From assembly GCF_017794765.1 (NCBI RefSeq), contig NZ_CP051236.1, positions 1,940,388-2,004,387 on the forward strand: a stretch of DNA of 64,000 nt. The letters are read 5' to 3'. Source of the stretch: Nitratireductor sp. (lineage in GTDB: Bacteria > Pseudomonadota > Alphaproteobacteria > Rhizobiales > Rhizobiaceae). The translations under genes were made by a program, and so were the position numbers. Under the pieces are notes generated by a model, which did not search any database, was not told the origin of the DNA, and worked only from the letters and a program-made list of their open reading frames with translations. Every line of letters starts with the position of its first letter. The first letter of the stretch is position 1. Shown here piece by piece: positions 1 to 9,149 of the stretch.

Positions 1-26
1 GTCCTGAAACACATCCAACATTCAAG

Positions 27-56
27 CGCCAGGGCGTCTTTCCAGACGCCCTGGCG
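27..56. terminator. Perfect 13-bp inverted repeat, probable terminator hairpin
   Basis: Positions 27-39 and 44-56 are exact reverse complements (GC-rich, 13 bp each) around a TTCC loop. No T-run follows on either strand, so intrinsic termination is inferred from stem strength alone. It lies between the left window edge and the DUF922 gene and probably closes a transcript that starts outside the window. Confidence 0.45.
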
Positions 57-112
57 ATCTGCTACGTCAATGGTGGCACCGCAGCGGACGCTGCTGGCAA
101 CAAGCGGGGGCA

Positions 113-730
113 TTGGAGTTGGCCAAAATTCGCTGGACCGTCCTGGCCGTGGCCACGGCCATTTTTCCTGGTTCGGCGCTGGCCGACTGGAAGCCGATCG
201 AACGTGTCGAACCCTACGCCATCTCTGGGGCAACTGCGCTGGATCTTTATAGGTCCATCGGAGAGCGCGGGCCCAAACTCGGCGTACGCCGGGTGATCGC
301 ATACACGGATTTCAAACTCACCTGGCGTCGCGATTATCAACCACGCAAGGATGGCGCCTGCGTCCTGGCTTCAGCAACGCCGAAACTGATCATCACCTAC
401 CGCCTGCCACAGGTCACAGGGGCGCTGTCATCGCAGACACGTTCGGCCTGGGAGCGCTTCATAGAGGGGGTGAGGGCGCACGAGCGCGTTCATGGAGATA
501 TCATCACCGATATGGTGAAGAAGATTGAAGAGGTGTCGGTCGGATTGCGGGTCGAGAATGATCCTGGGTGCCAGAAGGTGCGTGCAACACTGCAGGAGCA
601 TCTGGGAAAGCTCTCTCAGGAACAGCGACAACGCAGCCGCGAGTTCGATCGCGTCGAAATGGGCGATGGCGGCAATGTGCACCGCCTCGTGATGGAGTTC
701 ATCAATGGCGACAGGCAGCGCAGCAACTGA
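113..730 (+). CDS. DUF922 family putative Zn-dependent secreted protease
   Basis: Translates to 205 residues from a TTG codon. The first 24 residues look like a cleavable signal peptide ending in SALA, so the mature protein is probably periplasmic. Around residue 123 there is an HERVHGD segment with the HExxH-like spacing expected of a zinc-binding metallopeptidase helix, which together with the overall pattern fits the DUF922 family of predicted zinc proteases. Substrate unknown. The start is uncertain because another in-frame TTG lies at 119 and no ATG fits. It faces mccB and ends 17 bp from that gene's stop, with a hairpin spanning its own stop codon. Confidence 0.75.
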   Translation: MELAKIRWTVLAVATAIFPGSALADWKPIERVEPYAISGATALDLYRSIGERGPKLGVRRVIAYTDFKLTWRRDYQPRKDGACVLASATPKLIITYRLPQVTGALSSQTRSAWERFIEGVRAHERVHGDIITDMVKKIEEVSVGLRVENDPGCQKVRATLQEHLGKLSQEQRQRSREFDRVEMGDGGNVHRLVMEFINGDRQRSN

Positions 731-741
731 CGCTGCCTGTC
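710..741. terminator. Perfect hairpin over the stop codon between convergent genes
   Basis: Positions 710-720 and 731-741 are exact 11-bp reverse complements; the 10-nt loop contains the TGA of the DUF922 gene. The mccB stop is at 748, so the stem sits between two converging transcripts and could end either one. No U-tract is present. Confidence 0.55.
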
Positions 742-747
742 CGCGTC

Positions 748-2355
748 CTACATTCTGAATACACCGAACTTCGTATCAGCGATCGGCGCGTTCAGTGCTG
801 CGCCAAGGGACAGGGCAAGAACCTCCCGCGTCTTGGCAGGGTCGACGATACCGTCGTCCCAAAGGCGGGCGCTCGAATAGAGCGGGTGGCCTTCGCGCTC
901 GTATTTTTCGAGGATGGGCCGCCGAAATTCGGCTTCCTCCTCCGCGCTCCAGCTTCCACCCTTACGCTCGATGCCTTCACGCTTGACGATGGAAAGAACG
1001 GTGGCCGCCTGCTCGCCGCCCATGACCGAAATGCGCGCATTTGGCCACATCCAGAGGAAACGGGGAGAATATGCGCGGCCACACATGCCGTAATTGCCGG
1101 CACCGAACGATCCGCCGATGATCGCTGTGACCTTTGGCACCTGTGCCGTCGCGACTGCCGTCACCAGCTTGGCTCCGTCGCGTGCGATGCCCCCGGCCTC
1201 ATATTTGCGCCCGACCATGAACCCGGTGATGTTCTGCAGGAACACAAGAGGGATCTTTCGCTGGCAGCACAATTCGATGAAATGGGCTCCTTTCAATGCG
1301 CTTTCGGAGAAAAGCACACCGTTGTTTGCCAGAATGCCTACCGGAATCCCGTAAATATGGGCAAAGCCGGTAATCAGCGTGGTTCCATAATTGGCCTTGA
1401 ATTCATCGAACTCCGAGCCGTCCGCCACGCGCGCGATCACCTCGCGCACATCGTAGGGCTGGCGGGTATCGGCGGGGATGATGCCGTAGATCTCACGTGG
1501 ATCGTAGGCGGGCGGAATCGGTTTGCGAAGATCGAGCGATATGCTCTTCTTTCGATTCAGGTTTTTGACAATGCGCCTGACGATGGCGAGCGCATGTTCA
1601 TCGTCCAGCGCATAGTGGTCTGCAACGCCGGATTCACGCGTATGGACCTCTGCGCCGCCGAGCTCTTCCGCGGTAACCACCTCGCCGGTCGCCGCCTTTA
1701 CGAGCGGCGGTCCGCCGAGGAAAATTGTGGCGTTGCCCTTCACCATCACGGTTTCATCACTCATTGCCGGCACATAGGCGCCGCCGGCAGTGCACGATCC
1801 CATCACACAGGCGATCTGGGGAATGCCTTTCGCGGACATGTTCGCCTGATTGTAGAATATGCGGCCGAAATGATCGCGGTCGGGAAAAACCTCGTCCTGA
1901 TTGGGCAGGTTAGCGCCGCCTGAATCGACCAGGTAGATGCAGGGGAGGTTGTTCTCCAGCGCAATTTCCTGGGCACGCAGATGCTTCTTCACCGTCAGAG
2001 GATAATAAGTGCCGCCTTTCACGGTCGCATCGTTGACGACCACGACACATTCCTGCCCTTCAATGCGTCCCACACCGGCAATCAGGCCTGCGGAAGCAAT
2101 GTCTCCGCCATACATGTCGAAGGCGGCGAACTGGCCGATCTCGAGAAAGGGGGCGCCCACATCCAGCAATTGCGCAAGTCTCTCGCGTGGCAGGAGCTTG
2201 CCACGCTTGACGTGGCGTTCACGAGCCTCATCCGACCCGCCGCGCTCGATCTGTGCGGCTTTTCCGGTCATTTCGCCCACCAGCGCCTGCATCCGGTCGA
2301 AATTGGCCTTGTAGGCGTCGGAGGAGGGGGAAAGTTGCGATTGAAGGACGGTCAT
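748..2355 (-). CDS. mccB: Methylcrotonyl-CoA carboxylase beta (carboxyltransferase) subunit
   Basis: 535 residues, the usual size of the MCC carboxyltransferase subunit. This subunit moves carboxyl from biotin to 3-methylcrotonyl-CoA in leucine breakdown. Both crotonase-like halves are visible: an N-terminal carboxyltransferase half with the [20 protein letters not shown] and VDSGGANLP segments, and a C-terminal half with the [16 protein letters not shown] glycine-rich acyl-CoA loop. The chosen ATG at 2355 has GGAG 6 nt upstream; an upstream in-frame ATG at 2433 lacks this and would overlap the preceding gene. Downstream of ivd and a flavodoxin-like gene on the same strand. The biotin carboxylase partner mccA does not follow directly. 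A propionyl-CoA carboxylase role is less likely given ivd. Confidence 0.93.
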   Translation of the reverse strand: MTVLQSQLSPSSDAYKANFDRMQALVGEMTGKAAQIERGGSDEARERHVKRGKLLPRERLAQLLDVGAPFLEIGQFAAFDMYGGDIASAGLIAGVGRIEGQECVVVVNDATVKGGTYYPLTVKKHLRAQEIALENNLPCIYLVDSGGANLPNQDEVFPDRDHFGRIFYNQANMSAKGIPQIACVMGSCTAGGAYVPAMSDETVMVKGNATIFLGGPPLVKAATGEVVTAEELGGAEVHTRESGVADHYALDDEHALAIVRRIVKNLNRKKSISLDLRKPIPPAYDPREIYGIIPADTRQPYDVREVIARVADGSEFDEFKANYGTTLITGFAHIYGIPVGILANNGVLFSESALKGAHFIELCCQRKIPLVFLQNITGFMVGRKYEAGGIARDGAKLVTAVATAQVPKVTAIIGGSFGAGNYGMCGRAYSPRFLWMWPNARISVMGGEQAATVLSIVKREGIERKGGSWSAEEEAEFRRPILEKYEREGHPLYSSARLWDDGIVDPAKTREVLALSLGAALNAPIADTKFGVFRM

Positions 2356-2380
2356 GCGATCTCCTGCGGCGAATGGGGCA

Positions 2381-3106
2381 CTATGCCCAATCCGTGGTTT
2401 GATTCCCATGGTCTGGCAAGCCGCCTGCATCACGCAGCATACGAGCCAGGTGCATTAGGTTGAAGGTCATGAAGGTCAGGTTGCGTCGCGTGAAGGCGCT
2501 GTCGTAGCCGGCACGGCCGCCGTTCTCGGTCTCATCGCCGTAGGACGGGCCCGGGCCAGCTTCGCCAATCCAGCCGCAATCGGCCTGAGGCGGAATCGTG
2601 TAGCCGATATGCTGCAGCGAATAGAGCACGGTCTTGGCCACATGCTTGATGCCATCTTCATTGCCGGTGATGATCGCCCCGCCGACCTTGCCATAGTAAA
2701 TGTACTGGTCCTTGGTGTTGCGCTGGCCGGAATGGGCGTAGAGCCGTTCGATGATCACGCGGCAGATGGAGCTCTCTTCGCCAAGCCAGATGGGTGAGCC
2801 GATCACCAGAATGTCGGCTGCATTTACTTTTGGCCAGATCTTCTCCGGCCAGTCATCAATCGGAGCACCTTCCTCCCGCATATCCGGCGAAACGCCAAAA
2901 GCAATGTTGAAGTCGACCGCGCGCAGATAATCAGTCGCGACCCCGCAGCGCTTCATCAGGGCGATGGAATCCTGCATCAGGTCTTCGGTATGCGATGCAG
3001 CCCGGTCGCTTGGTTTCAGCGTGGTATTGATGAACAGCGCTCGAAGATCGGAAAAATCAGTGCTGGTCTCATCGGCAAGGCGCTTCTGCAGATCATTGAG
3101 TGGCAT
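2381..3106 (-). CDS. Flavodoxin family protein / NAD(P)H-dependent FMN oxidoreductase
   Basis: 241 residues. An N-terminal [11 protein letters not shown] strand-loop and the later [13 protein letters not shown] segment match the flavodoxin-like fold, where these loops hold FMN phosphate and the isoalloxazine ring; [13 protein letters not shown] is the third FMN loop. No signal peptide, so cytoplasmic. The ATG at 3106 has GGAG 8 nt upstream. Placed between ivd and mccB with short gaps, so co-transcribed with leucine catabolism genes. Whether it passes electrons for isovaleryl-CoA oxidation or is a general quinone/FMN reductase cannot be decided here. Confidence 0.8.
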   Translation of the reverse strand: MPLNDLQKRLADETSTDFSDLRALFINTTLKPSDRAASHTEDLMQDSIALMKRCGVATDYLRAVDFNIAFGVSPDMREEGAPIDDWPEKIWPKVNAADILVIGSPIWLGEESSICRVIIERLYAHSGQRNTKDQYIYYGKVGGAIITGNEDGIKHVAKTVLYSLQHIGYTIPPQADCGWIGEAGPGPSYGDETENGGRAGYDSAFTRRNLTFMTFNLMHLARMLRDAGGLPDHGNQTTDWA

Positions 3107-3161
3107 GGGTTTTCTCCATGTGTGTGTGACCAGGGTCAACGCACGGGAGAGGACATGGTTC

Positions 3162-4322
3162 TCACGCCTCTGACATCATCTCACGTCCGATCAGCCAGCG
3201 CCTGATCTCGCTCGTACCTGCGCCGATCTCGTAGAGTTTGGCATCTCTCAGGAGACGCCCTGCCGGAAATTCGTTCACATAGCCATTGCCGCCCAGAAGC
3301 TGGATTGCATCAAGTGCGGTCTGGGTGGCCTTTTCGGCCGCGTAAAGGATGCAGCCCGCCGCGTCCTTGCGGGTCGTCTCGCCGCGGTCGCATGCGGCTG
3401 CCACCGCATACACATAGGCGCGGCACGCGTTCATCGTTGTGTACATGTCCGCAAGCTTGCCCTGGACAAGCTGGAACGAGCCGATAGGCTGACCGAACTG
3501 TTCACGCTCCCGCACATAGGGGGCTGCGACATCAAGGCAGGCTGCCATGATGCCAACGGGCCCACCCGCCAGCACCACGCGCTCATAGTCCAGACCCGAC
3601 ATCAAGACATTGACGCCCTTGCCTTCCTCGCCAAGCACGTTTTCGAACGGCACTTCGACGTTCTCGAAAACCAGCTCGCCCGTGTTGGATCCGCGCATGC
3701 CAAGCTTGTCGAGCTTCTGGGCAACGGAAAATCCCTGCATGTCACGCTCGATGATGAAGGCCGTAATGCCGCGTGGTCCGGCGTTCGGGTCGGTCTTTGC
3801 ATAGACAACCAGGGTGCCGGCATCAGGCCCGTTGGTGATCCACATCTTGGACCCGTTGAGGACAAAGCGGTCGTTGCGTTTTTCCGCCCGGAGTTTCATG
3901 GATACGACATCCGAGCCGGCACCCGTCTCTGACATGGCGAGCGCCCCCACGGTCTCGCCCGAGCATAGTGCGGGAAGGTATTTCTTCTTCTGTGCGTCGT
4001 TACCCCAGCGGCGGATCTGGTTCACGCATAGATTGGAGTGCGCGCCATACGAGAGCCCGACCGAGGCCGATGCGCGCGAGATTTCCTCCATGGCCACGAC
4101 ATGTGCCACATATCCGAGACCCGAACCGCCATAGTCTGGATCGACGGTCATGCCGAGCAGACCTAGCGCTCCCATCTCCTGCCAGAGATGGGCGGGAAAC
4201 TCGTTGCTTTCATCGATGCCCGCTGCAAGGGGGGCAATCTTTTCCTGCGCGAAGCGATGTGTCATCTCCCGCAGCGCGTCGATATCCTCGCCAAGCCCGA
4301 AATTCATCGATCCGGTATACAT
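3162..4322 (-). CDS. ivd: Isovaleryl-CoA dehydrogenase
   Basis: 386 residues, full-length acyl-CoA dehydrogenase. It oxidises isovaleryl-CoA to 3-methylcrotonyl-CoA using FAD, with electrons passing to ETF. Seen: FAD/substrate segments [12 protein letters not shown] and MWITNGPDA, the C-terminal [20 protein letters not shown] and a [13 protein letters not shown] tail. The catalytic glutamate is in the [12 protein letters not shown] helix, the position characteristic of isovaleryl-CoA dehydrogenases, rather than the more C-terminal position used by most family members. Strong RBS (GGAGGAG) in front of ATG 4322. Lies 13 bp after the TetR gene, so one transcript regulator-ivd-flavodoxin-mccB is likely. 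Confidence 0.95.
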   Translation of the reverse strand: MYTGSMNFGLGEDIDALREMTHRFAQEKIAPLAAGIDESNEFPAHLWQEMGALGLLGMTVDPDYGGSGLGYVAHVVAMEEISRASASVGLSYGAHSNLCVNQIRRWGNDAQKKKYLPALCSGETVGALAMSETGAGSDVVSMKLRAEKRNDRFVLNGSKMWITNGPDAGTLVVYAKTDPNAGPRGITAFIIERDMQGFSVAQKLDKLGMRGSNTGELVFENVEVPFENVLGEEGKGVNVLMSGLDYERVVLAGGPVGIMAACLDVAAPYVREREQFGQPIGSFQLVQGKLADMYTTMNACRAYVYAVAAACDRGETTRKDAAGCILYAAEKATQTALDAIQLLGGNGYVNEFPAGRLLRDAKLYEIGAGTSEIRRWLIGREMMSEA

Positions 4323-4335
4323 CGGTCTCCTCCGG

Positions 4336-4944
4336 TCACATCACGGCGCCTACAAGGCGCATGGTCATGGTATGGTAATTGGCAGCGACCTCGTCCTCCG
4401 AAAGCCGCAGCTCAGGGCGAAACCAGACGATCACGCCCGTGATCATCTGGATGATCGCCATGGCGGTCAGTGAAACATCGTCAATCCGGAAGACCCCGTC
4501 GCGCAGGCCATCTGTCAAAATACCCCTGAGCTCGCCTTCATACTGGCTGCGCAGATCGAGAATGCGCTTGAGGCGTTCCTCGGAAAGGCTGCGCAGTTCC
4601 AGATTGCTCACATGAGTGGAGTTGCGACGGGCCAGGTGAAAGCGGATGTGGTTTTCAACGAAAGCAGCGAGGCGTCCTGCTGGCTTTTCTTCAACAGAGC
4701 CTTCTGCAGGACGCGCTTCCCTCCAGGAAATGATCAGGTTTTCCATATGCTCGCGCATAAGCGCGTAAAGCAGCTCTTCCTTGGTCGGAAAATACCGGTA
4801 GAGCGCGGCCGGCTGAACACCAACCTTGCCGGCAAGCTGGCGCATTGCCATGGCCTCGAAGCCAAGACGCGCGATCAGGTCGAGCGCCGCCTCTCGGATC
4901 GCCGCTTCGGTCTTCTCTCCATCGGATCCGGTCGTGCGCGCCAT
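4336..4944 (-). CDS. TetR/AcrR family transcriptional regulator
   Basis: 202 residues. The N-terminal helix-turn-helix is clear: [20 protein letters not shown] followed by [26 protein letters not shown] at about residues 14-58. The C-terminal ligand-binding half is helical and not assignable by eye. AAGGAGG precedes the ATG at 4944. First gene of the ivd-mccB transcript, so it probably senses a branched-chain acyl-CoA or related intermediate and represses its own operon; this is inference from position. A palindrome at 4972-4979 in its promoter is a natural operator. Confidence 0.9.
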   Translation of the reverse strand: MARTTGSDGEKTEAAIREAALDLIARLGFEAMAMRQLAGKVGVQPAALYRYFPTKEELLYALMREHMENLIISWREARPAEGSVEEKPAGRLAAFVENHIRFHLARRNSTHVSNLELRSLSEERLKRILDLRSQYEGELRGILTDGLRDGVFRIDDVSLTAMAIIQMITGVIVWFRPELRLSEDEVAANYHTMTMRLVGAVM

Positions 4945-4960
4945 GAAGCCTCCTTGGGAA

Positions 4961-4992
4961 ATTAATAAAACGAACGTTCAATTAATTCAAGA
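4961..4992. promoter_or_regulatory. Candidate TetR operator
   Basis: An 8-bp perfect palindrome GAACGTTC at 4972-4979 lies in an AT-rich stretch with ATTAAT-like repeats on both flanks, 28 bp upstream of the TetR start codon. Its form resembles operators of TetR repressors of fatty-acid/acyl-CoA genes. Binding by the adjacent regulator is inferred. Confidence 0.5.
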
Positions 4993-5229
4993 GCCAGTGA
5001 AGCATGTGACGTTTTCTGATGTGTGTGAACCGGAGGGCCTGGGATTTTTGGAGAAACGGAGCCGCCCGGACGGGACAGAAGCACGTATGCCAATGCGTTG
5101 ATGCCAGGGCGGGAAACCGGGAAAATCGTCCCTGTTCTCCATACCGTCGTGCCCGGTTGACACAGGCGGCTCCGTTGCGAAAACAACGTGATCGGCTGCC
5201 ATAGGTTCCAGAGTTTTTACAGCGTCGTT

Positions 5230-5784
5230 TCAAAGAGTTTGCAGGAGCGCGCTGGTCGTCGTGACCTTACAGAATTCGAAGCCGAGTGTAGCCACATGGA
5301 CCCGGTGCACCGTCTCGGCCGGGATGGTCCCACCGCGCCCATCTGGCAGATCGAAGCAGTCGCAGGCATCCTCCACCAAAACCATATTCCAGCCCATATT
5401 CGCGCCGGTTCGAACTGTGGTGGACACGCACATGTCTGTTGAAATTCCGCAGGTCACGATGGTTTTCGCTTCGAGCCGGCGCAGGCGAAGATCGAGATCT
5501 GTTCCAATGAATGAGGCGTTGACGCTCTTCGTGACGAGCGCTTCGCCGGGCTGCGGCTCGAAACCAGGGCGCATTGCATGTCCAGGTTCGCCCGGCCGTA
5601 GCGTTGAGCCAGGTTCGACGGAATCATGGCGCACATGGATTACCGGCCGACCGGTTTCTCGCCAGGCTTCAAGCAGGGCGAGCGCGTTCCGGTCGACGTC
5701 CTTGTTCCAGCGTCGCGGCCATGGCGCATCGTCGAATGCCTGCTGATAGTCGACGAGCAGAAGAACGGCGGCATCCATGTCCAT
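5230..5784 (-). CDS. Isochorismatase-family cysteine hydrolase
   Basis: 184 residues, typical length. The triad of the isochorismatase/nicotinamidase fold can be seen: Asp in LLLVDYQQAF near the N-terminus, Lys in LVTKSVNASF, and the nucleophile Cys in GISTDMCVSTTVR, with the preceding cis-peptide region. Residue choice around the pocket does not identify a substrate; nicotinamide, ureidoacrylate or other amide hydrolysis are all possible. Start ATG at 5784 (second ATG at 5778) with weak AAAGG upstream. Downstream of a LysE-type exporter on the same strand with a 19-bp gap. Confidence 0.85.
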   Translation of the reverse strand: MDMDAAVLLLVDYQQAFDDAPWPRRWNKDVDRNALALLEAWRETGRPVIHVRHDSVEPGSTLRPGEPGHAMRPGFEPQPGEALVTKSVNASFIGTDLDLRLRRLEAKTIVTCGISTDMCVSTTVRTGANMGWNMVLVEDACDCFDLPDGRGGTIPAETVHRVHVATLGFEFCKVTTTSALLQTL

Positions 5785-5803
5785 TCTGGTAACCTTTCAA
5801 TGA

Positions 5804-6436
5804 TCAGGGGGTAACCGGATTGCGCGCATCGGAAAGGATTCGCCCACCGATAGCCATGAAGCACACGCCGGCGGCGCGTTCTATCCAGTGCTGCACGTGC
5901 CGAAAGCGGCGAATGACTGGCGCCGAGGACATGAAAAGCGTGACAAGGGTGTACCAGACCAGCGCGCTTAAAATGACCATAACGACCATCAGTCCCATCA
6001 GCCAGAAAGGTGTGCTTTCGGTGACCGCGGTGGCAAAAACGCTTGTGAAGAGCACAATGGCTTTGGGATTGGTCGATGTGACCAGAAAGCCAAACACGAG
6101 CGGATTTCCCTTTGGCCGATCGCTGCCCTCCGTCATTTCCAGTTTGGCTGGTTGGGCGAAGAGCAGCTTGAGCCCCAGATAAATGAGATAGCACCCGCCT
6201 GAAAGGCGCACTGCCCACGCCAGCCAGTGATACTCGATCAGGATCGCCGAGAGACCCGCAAGACTGAGCGTCGCGTAGATGCCAAGGCAGAGCGAAACGC
6301 CGAGTGTGGTCCATAACCCGGCGATTGTGCCGCGGGTCATTGACGTGCGCACGACGGCGATAAAGTCAGGGCCCGGCAACATCAATGCAGGGATGAAAAC
6401 CGCAAACACGCCGGCCAGGATCATAAAGGGCCCCAT
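5804..6436 (-). CDS. LysE/RhtB family amino-acid exporter
   Basis: 210 residues with about six hydrophobic segments. The family signature near the N-terminus, ALMLPGPDFIAVVRTS, and the later GFLVTSTNPKAIVLFTSVF helix are characteristic of LysE/RhtB/homoserine-lactone-efflux proteins, which export amino acids by proton exchange. The ATG at 6436 has GGAGG 4 nt upstream, so longer in-frame N-termini are not credible. Same strand as the flanking MFS and cysteine hydrolase genes with short gaps; likely one transcript. Substrate not predictable. Confidence 0.9.
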   Translation of the reverse strand: MGPFMILAGVFAVFIPALMLPGPDFIAVVRTSMTRGTIAGLWTTLGVSLCLGIYATLSLAGLSAILIEYHWLAWAVRLSGGCYLIYLGLKLLFAQPAKLEMTEGSDRPKGNPLVFGFLVTSTNPKAIVLFTSVFATAVTESTPFWLMGLMVVMVILSALVWYTLVTLFMSSAPVIRRFRHVQHWIERAAGVCFMAIGGRILSDARNPVTP

Positions 6437-6473
6437 ATCTCCTCCAATCCGGAAAGGTGGACAGAGACTGAGC

Positions 6474-7667
6474 CTATTCGCGCTGGCGTGTTCCGCAAGA
6501 GCCATCGGCAGATCTTCGTGCTCGTAACTGGACCAAAATGTCCAGAAAGAGAAGGCCCGTGCCAAAGAACATGCCGACGCCGAGCGTGGCGCCCGCAGCA
6601 TTAGCCCCGAATGCTTCCAGCGAAAGCGCGGCGAGAGAAAGCATAGAAAGCAATGCGACATTGTTCGCGCTTTCGGAGAGTGCGAGGAGGAACCCTTTTT
6701 CCCGACCTGCGCGCTGAGCGATCATGGCCGTGCTCGTCGGTGCGGCAAACCCCAGCGCGACACCCCATCCACCCAGACACAAAACCGCCCCATGGAGCGG
6801 AAGCGGCAGGAAGAGGAACATGACCAGGGTGAAAATGAGCAACAGCAGGGCCCCCAGGAGCAAGGTCTGATCGTCTCGAAAAAGGTGTTTGGCAGCGCCG
6901 ATCAGAACATTCCCCAACGCCAGTCCGATGCCGAAGGCCGCGACGGAAAGACCTGTCTGAAATGTGTTGATCGCAAATCGATCACGCAGCAGTTCGCCGC
7001 TCAGGCCGAAGGCGGCAACAGCGGTTCCGTTCCACAGTGCCTTGGCCGCAATGAGCATGAGAAGACTGTGCTTGCGGCCTTTGAAACGAGGGCGAATTTG
7101 CCGAAGCGGTGGAAAGTTTTCGGCCTTGAGAACACGATGGGCGGGAAGCATCAATAGAAGGCACCCAGAGGCACTTGCCAGAAAAGGAGCGCGCCAGCCA
7201 AACGCGTGGGTGAGAGCGCCAGCGAGCACCGGCCCGAATGCAATCCCGGCCGTCATACCCAGCATGACGAACCCCATTGCCTGCGCGTGGCGTGCATCAG
7301 GCAATCGGTCGGCGATCAGGGCGAAGGTAGCGGGGATCAGCGCTGCTGCTGCTGCGCCACCAAGCACTCGAAGGAGGACGGCGATGTCAAGCGCTGGAGC
7401 AAAGGCAACCGCAAACCCGTCAGCCGCAAGAACCGCCAGGGCAACGATCAGGAGTCGTTGCCTGTCGATCTTATGGGCGAAGAGCCCGATAATCGGTGCC
7501 CCGACCGCATAGGAAAGGGCGTAGCCGGAGATCAGCCACGAAGCAGCCGCAGGTGAAGCACCGAAAGCCGATGCTATGGGTGTCAGCATGGGCGCGATCA
7601 TGAATTCCGTCGCGCCGACGAAGAAAACGACCAGTGCAAGCACTGGCAGAAAAAGCCGTGAAGGCAT
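6474..7667 (-). CDS. MFS transporter, DHA1/AraJ-like drug or sugar efflux permease
   Basis: 397 residues with about 12 predicted hydrophobic helices. N-terminal FFVGATEFMIAPMLTPIASAFG and ASWLISGYALSYAVGAPIIGLFAHKIDRQRLLI contain the MFS motif-A loop between helices 2 and 3 (GLFAHKIDRQR). Resembles the arabinose-efflux-like DHA1 group; the substrate is open. ATG 7667 has GGAG 6 nt upstream; the ATG at 7679 is in frame but lacks a good site. Followed by lysE and the cysteine hydrolase on the same strand. Divergent from the P1 peptidase gene. Confidence 0.88.
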   Translation of the reverse strand: MPSRLFLPVLALVVFFVGATEFMIAPMLTPIASAFGASPAAASWLISGYALSYAVGAPIIGLFAHKIDRQRLLIVALAVLAADGFAVAFAPALDIAVLLRVLGGAAAAALIPATFALIADRLPDARHAQAMGFVMLGMTAGIAFGPVLAGALTHAFGWRAPFLASASGCLLLMLPAHRVLKAENFPPLRQIRPRFKGRKHSLLMLIAAKALWNGTAVAAFGLSGELLRDRFAINTFQTGLSVAAFGIGLALGNVLIGAAKHLFRDDQTLLLGALLLLIFTLVMFLFLPLPLHGAVLCLGGWGVALGFAAPTSTAMIAQRAGREKGFLLALSESANNVALLSMLSLAALSLEAFGANAAGATLGVGMFFGTGLLFLDILVQLRARRSADGSCGTRQRE

Positions 7668-7969
7668 GGATAACTCCATGAGTGCGTTGATAAGGATGGC
7701 CGAACGGCTGGAAAAATGGGGGAGAAAACACCTAAGAGCAGGCGCAAGGGCGCTGCATAGGACACACGAAAATGGGAAAGGTGTTAAAGCGTCTGGCGGC
7801 TTGGCCGCATGGAGCAGGTTGCCCCGACGTCTTTGCAACTTTGCACGAATGCGGTGAGCCTGCAAGCGCCATGCATTGTTGGCGATTGTTCATGAGGCTG
7901 GAAATCAGGAGACCAATCTAGTCGAATGACAGCGATTCAGGACCAGCGTTTCATGACAGGGGCCTTCAT
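7668..7969. other. Divergent intergenic region, no gene seen
   Basis: 302 bp between the divergent MFS and P1-peptidase genes. It must hold both promoters, but I cannot place convincing -35/-10 boxes. Short reading frames here lack ribosome sites and composition support. Confidence 0.5.
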
Positions 7970-9013
7970 ATGAATTTCTCGATCCGGTCGGTTGCTCAAG
8001 ACGCGGATGGCTGGTGGGATCTGCCCACGGGCTTCGCCAACACTATCGCCGATGTGCCGGGCGTAGCCGTCGGGCACACGACTTGTCTCCACGGCGCGGC
8101 ACGGACAGGGGTCACAACCGTCATTCCACACAACGGGGATTTGTTCCGTTATCCCGTGCCGGCCGGGTTTGCGGTGCTGAACGGCTTTGGAAAGAGTGCG
8201 GGGCTCCTGCAACTGGCCGAACTTGGGCGTATTGAAACACCGATCCTCCTGACCAATACATTCGGCGTTGCCGCCTGCACCACGGCACTGATCCGCAGGG
8301 CGATTGAACAAAATCCGGAAATCGGGCGCAGCCGCGCCACGGTCAACCCGCTTGTTCTGGAATGCAATGACGGACGCGTCAATGACATTCAGGCTCTGGC
8401 TGTCACTGAAGCCATGGCGAATGATGCCATTTCGGCGGCCAGCCCGGAGTTTGCACAAGGCACAGTGGGGGCCGGAACCGGAATGCGTACATTTGGCTTT
8501 GCAGGGGGCATCGGCAGTGCCTCGCGGCGCGTTGCGCTGCCGTCCGGTCGGGAACACGTGCTTGGCGCGCTGGTTCTTTCCAATTTCGGAAGACCGGGCG
8601 ATCTCCGATTGCTGGGTAAACGTGTCGACACTCCCGAGGCCGGGCGTTGCGACCCAGACGACAAAGGCTCGGTGATCGTCGTCTACGCCACGGATGCACC
8701 GCTTGATTCGCGCCAGCTCACCCGGCTCTCCCGGCGGGCGGGAGCAGCGCTTGGGCGTCTTGGCAGTTACTGGGGCGATCAAAGCGGCGATATAGCCCTT
8801 GCATTTTCGACCGCCAACCTCCTGTCCATCGACAGTGAGGTCGTTACCATCGAGCGCCTCGGCGAGGCTCGGCTCGACCCGTTCCTGTGCGCGGCAGTCG
8901 AGGCGGCGGAAGAGGCGGTGCTGAATGGGCTGTGGCACGCAGAGTCGCTCACCGGTTATGACGGCCTTCGGCTCCCCGCCCTGCGTGATCAACTTTTGCC
9001 ACGCATGACCTGA
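7970..9013 (+). CDS. P1 family peptidase (DmpA-like aminopeptidase/amidase)
   Basis: 347 residues, family-typical. P1 peptidases are Ntn hydrolases that cut themselves at a Gly-Ser bond to expose the nucleophile serine. The site is visible as GGIGSASRR, giving Gly182-Ser183, preceded by the GTVGAGTGM segment at 165-172. The N-terminal DVPGVAVGHTT is also a family hallmark. No signal peptide. Predicted to release N-terminal D- or L-amino acids or hydrolyse small amides; specificity not predictable. Stands alone on the plus strand, divergent from the MFS gene. Confidence 0.92.
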   Translation: MNFSIRSVAQDADGWWDLPTGFANTIADVPGVAVGHTTCLHGAARTGVTTVIPHNGDLFRYPVPAGFAVLNGFGKSAGLLQLAELGRIETPILLTNTFGVAACTTALIRRAIEQNPEIGRSRATVNPLVLECNDGRVNDIQALAVTEAMANDAISAASPEFAQGTVGAGTGMRTFGFAGGIGSASRRVALPSGREHVLGALVLSNFGRPGDLRLLGKRVDTPEAGRCDPDDKGSVIVVYATDAPLDSRQLTRLSRRAGAALGRLGSYWGDQSGDIALAFSTANLLSIDSEVVTIERLGEARLDPFLCAAVEAAEEAVLNGLWHAESLTGYDGLRLPALRDQLLPRMT

Positions 9014-9149
9014 TGCCCTTGTTCCAGGCTTTCTGGAAGAGTAAGCCGGAAGCAAGGAAGCTGGTATCCGGCTTCCGGCCAGCCCTCGCACATCTCCTCT
9101 CCCTCCGGTGCGACAGCCAGCATAAAGAACCTGGTTAAGGAGACCCTTG

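Noticed and set aside
568-1923. Long open frame (451 codons) on the plus strand
   Set aside because: It lies antisense to mccB, whose protein is strongly conserved; the frame has no RBS and reads as an out-of-frame shadow of GC-rich coding DNA.
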